Assembly (NCBI RefSeq): GCF_004363695.1
Contig: NZ_SNZC01000003.1
Coordinates: 62,001-126,000, forward strand
Direction of reading: 5' to 3'
DNA from: Flavobacterium cheniae
Lineage (GTDB): Bacteria; Bacteroidota; Bacteroidia; Flavobacteriales; Flavobacteriaceae
DNA length: 64,000 nt
Below the pieces are notes generated by a model. It worked only from the letters and a program-made list of their open reading frames with translations, was not told the DNA's origin and did not search any database. Below, one piece after another: positions 62,662 to 64,000 of the stretch; within the stretch, counting starts at the first letter, position 1, and each line of letters begins with the position of its first letter. A program made the position numbers and the translations under genes.

Positions 62662-63954
62662 ATGAATAAAAAAGATATCATATTAAAAGCCGAAAATATT
62701 TCTAAACAATACCGTTTAGGAACTGTGGGTACAGGAACATTGAGTCATGATTTGAATAGATGGTGGCATGCTATTCGTGGAAAAGAAGATCCTTATTTGA
62801 AAGTAGGCGAGACAAATGACAGAAGTTCAAAGGGAAATAGCGATTATGTATGGGCATTACAAGATATTAATTTTGAAGTAAATAGAGGAGAAGTTTTAGG
62901 TATCATTGGAAAAAATGGTGCTGGAAAATCTACGTTACTAAAAATATTATCTAAAGTTACAGCGCCTACAACAGGAGTAATTAAATCTAGAGGAAGAATT
63001 GCTTCTTTATTAGAAGTAGGAACCGGCTTTAATCCTGAGTTAACAGGTAGAGAAAATATCTATTTGAATGGTGCTATTTTAGGAATGACTAAAAAAGAAA
63101 TCACTTCAAAATTAGATGAAATCATTGCTTTTAGTGGTTGCGAACGCTATATTGATACGCCAACAAAGCGTTATAGTAGCGGAATGACCGTTCGTTTGGC
63201 TTTTGCTGTAGCTGCTTTTTTAGAACCTGAAATATTGGTTGTTGATGAAGTATTAGCTGTTGGTGATGCTGAGTTTCAAAAGAAAGCGATTGGAAAAATG
63301 CAAGACATTTCTAAAAGCGAGGGCAGAACCGTTTTATTCGTGAGTCATAATATGGCGGCGGTTAGAAGTTTATGTACTAGGGGAATGTTAATTGAAAATG
63401 GAAAAACTATTTTCTTTGGAGATATTGATGAAACTATCGATTTATACTTAAAAAGTAGTATTTTTTCGTTTAATAGTAATAATTATATTGAGTTTGATGA
63501 AAAAGAAGCTCCTATTCAAATTTCCAAATTTGAAGTTAGTTCTTTGAATTTAAAAGGAGAACGTTCAAATTCAAGTGGTGTTTTAATGGGGAATATTTTA
63601 GAGTTTTCCATTTTTGTTTTAGCAAATCAAGCTTATAATAATTTAAAAGCCAGTATTATTATTTCAACAGCTAGTGGTACTAGAATTGCCGCAATACGAT
63701 CGCATGAAATAACTGATTTTATTTTTGATTCAAAAGGAGATTTTGTTTTTAAAGCAACCGCTTCAGATTTAAAATTAATGCCAGGTGATTATGTTGTTAC
63801 AATTGCTTTAGCAGAAAATAATACAACTATAGACATAAAAGAGGAATGTTTAGGTTTTACAGTTGTACCTAATGATGTTTATGGAACAGGAAGAATTCCA
63901 AAAGGGAATTTATATGTTTATTCAGATGCGAAATGGGAATTAAATCAAAAATAA
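62662..63954 (+). CDS. Polysaccharide ABC exporter ATPase with Wzt-type C-terminal domain
   Basis: A protein of 430 aa. Walker A is GIIGKNGAGKSTLLKIL (about residue 90), the ABC signature RYSSGMTVRLAFAVAA and Walker B EILVVDEVLAVGD follow, then the H-loop FVSHNMAA. About residues 275-430 form an extra beta-rich domain like the carbohydrate-binding Wzt C-terminal module that recognises a modified chain terminus. The ATG at 62662 is chosen; an in-frame TTG at 62641 would overlap the permease gene. With the permease it would export a chain-terminated glycan. Confidence 0.93.
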   Translation: MNKKDIILKAENISKQYRLGTVGTGTLSHDLNRWWHAIRGKEDPYLKVGETNDRSSKGNSDYVWALQDINFEVNRGEVLGIIGKNGAGKSTLLKILSKVTAPTTGVIKSRGRIASLLEVGTGFNPELTGRENIYLNGAILGMTKKEITSKLDEIIAFSGCERYIDTPTKRYSSGMTVRLAFAVAAFLEPEILVVDEVLAVGDAEFQKKAIGKMQDISKSEGRTVLFVSHNMAAVRSLCTRGMLIENGKTIFFGDIDETIDLYLKSSIFSFNSNNYIEFDEKEAPIQISKFEVSSLNLKGERSNSSGVLMGNILEFSIFVLANQAYNNLKASIIISTASGTRIAAIRSHEITDFIFDSKGDFVFKATASDLKLMPGDYVVTIALAENNTTIDIKEECLGFTVVPNDVYGTGRIPKGNLYVYSDAKWELNQK

Positions 63955-64000
63955 AATATTGGTTATCAAAAAATTTAAAAAGTGTATTGGAATACGAAAA

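Noticed and set aside
63959..64000. Possible start of a further gene (TTG, 14 open codons to the edge)
   Set aside because: Too short to judge coding or family; the frame may be random.

Overview
The window is a chromosomal segment of a Flavobacterium-like member of the Bacteroidota. The evidence is the AT-rich sequence, a SusC/SusD pair at the left edge, the Bacteroidota promoter form (TTG/TTTG, a 19-21 nt spacer, then TAnnTTTG) in front of most transcription units, the near absence of Shine-Dalgarno sequences before start codons, zinc-less forms of L36, S14 and S4, and flavobacterial gene order. I see no insertion sequence, phage gene, CRISPR array, tRNA or rRNA. No stretch longer than 300 bases lacks a gene.

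Layout. (1) 1-5398, minus strand: the start of a SusD lipoprotein (cut by the window edge), its SusC TonB-dependent partner, and an Omp85-like outer-membrane barrel protein. (2) 5574-22957: the translation superoperon. A str part (rpsL-rpsG-fusA-rpsJ, without tuf) ends in a terminator. A fresh promoter then starts rplC through rplQ (S10, spc and alpha operons merged, with secY, infA, rpmJ and rpoA but no map or adk). Two spacers inside this long unit are unusually structured: rpsN-rpsH (internal promoter plus a strong hairpin) and rpsK-rpsD (attenuator-like). (3) 23028-34862: housekeeping and small-molecule genes: carA, eno, gltA, two adjacent amidinotransferase-superfamily hydrolases (one CtlX-like), an SDR/DUF2867 protein, MarC, a CoA-binding protein, a sodium:solute symporter, recR, and two unrecognised small proteins. 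(4) 34988-63954: a surface polysaccharide locus.

The polysaccharide locus begins with a Wza-like export lipoprotein and a Wzc-like tyrosine autokinase. It continues with nucleotide-sugar genes (a UDP-HexNAc 4-epimerase and two UDP-sugar 6-dehydrogenases), a Wzx flippase, a FemAB-like transferase, a GNAT acetyltransferase, a ChbG-type deacetylase, six glycosyltransferases and an EpsG-type polymerase. Next comes a bacillosamine cassette: a PglC-PglD fusion, a PglE-like aminotransferase and a PglF-like dehydratase. A second Wza/Wzc pair follows, facing a PHP-type tyrosine phosphatase whose stop codon abuts that of the kinase. The window ends with a Wzm/Wzt ABC exporter. The simplest reading is that an undecaprenyl-PP-linked repeat starting with di-N-acetylbacillosamine and containing uronic or amino-uronic acids is assembled in the cytoplasm, flipped by Wzx, polymerised by the EpsG protein and exported by one or both Wza/Wzc sets, whose autokinases are reset by the phosphatase. 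The ABC exporter probably starts a separate glycan module.

Most notable observations: the 135-bp divergent spacer between the phosphatase and the ABC exporter carries a perfect 15-bp inverted repeat with a -7 element in each arm. Inverting the segment between the arms would move a well-spaced promoter from one direction to the other. Also notable are the attenuator-like spacer before rpsD, the promoter plus hairpin before rpsH, three polysaccharide genes that must start at non-ATG codons (one abutting its upstream gene in the same frame), a dispersed REP-like repeat, and 7-bp-period repeats.
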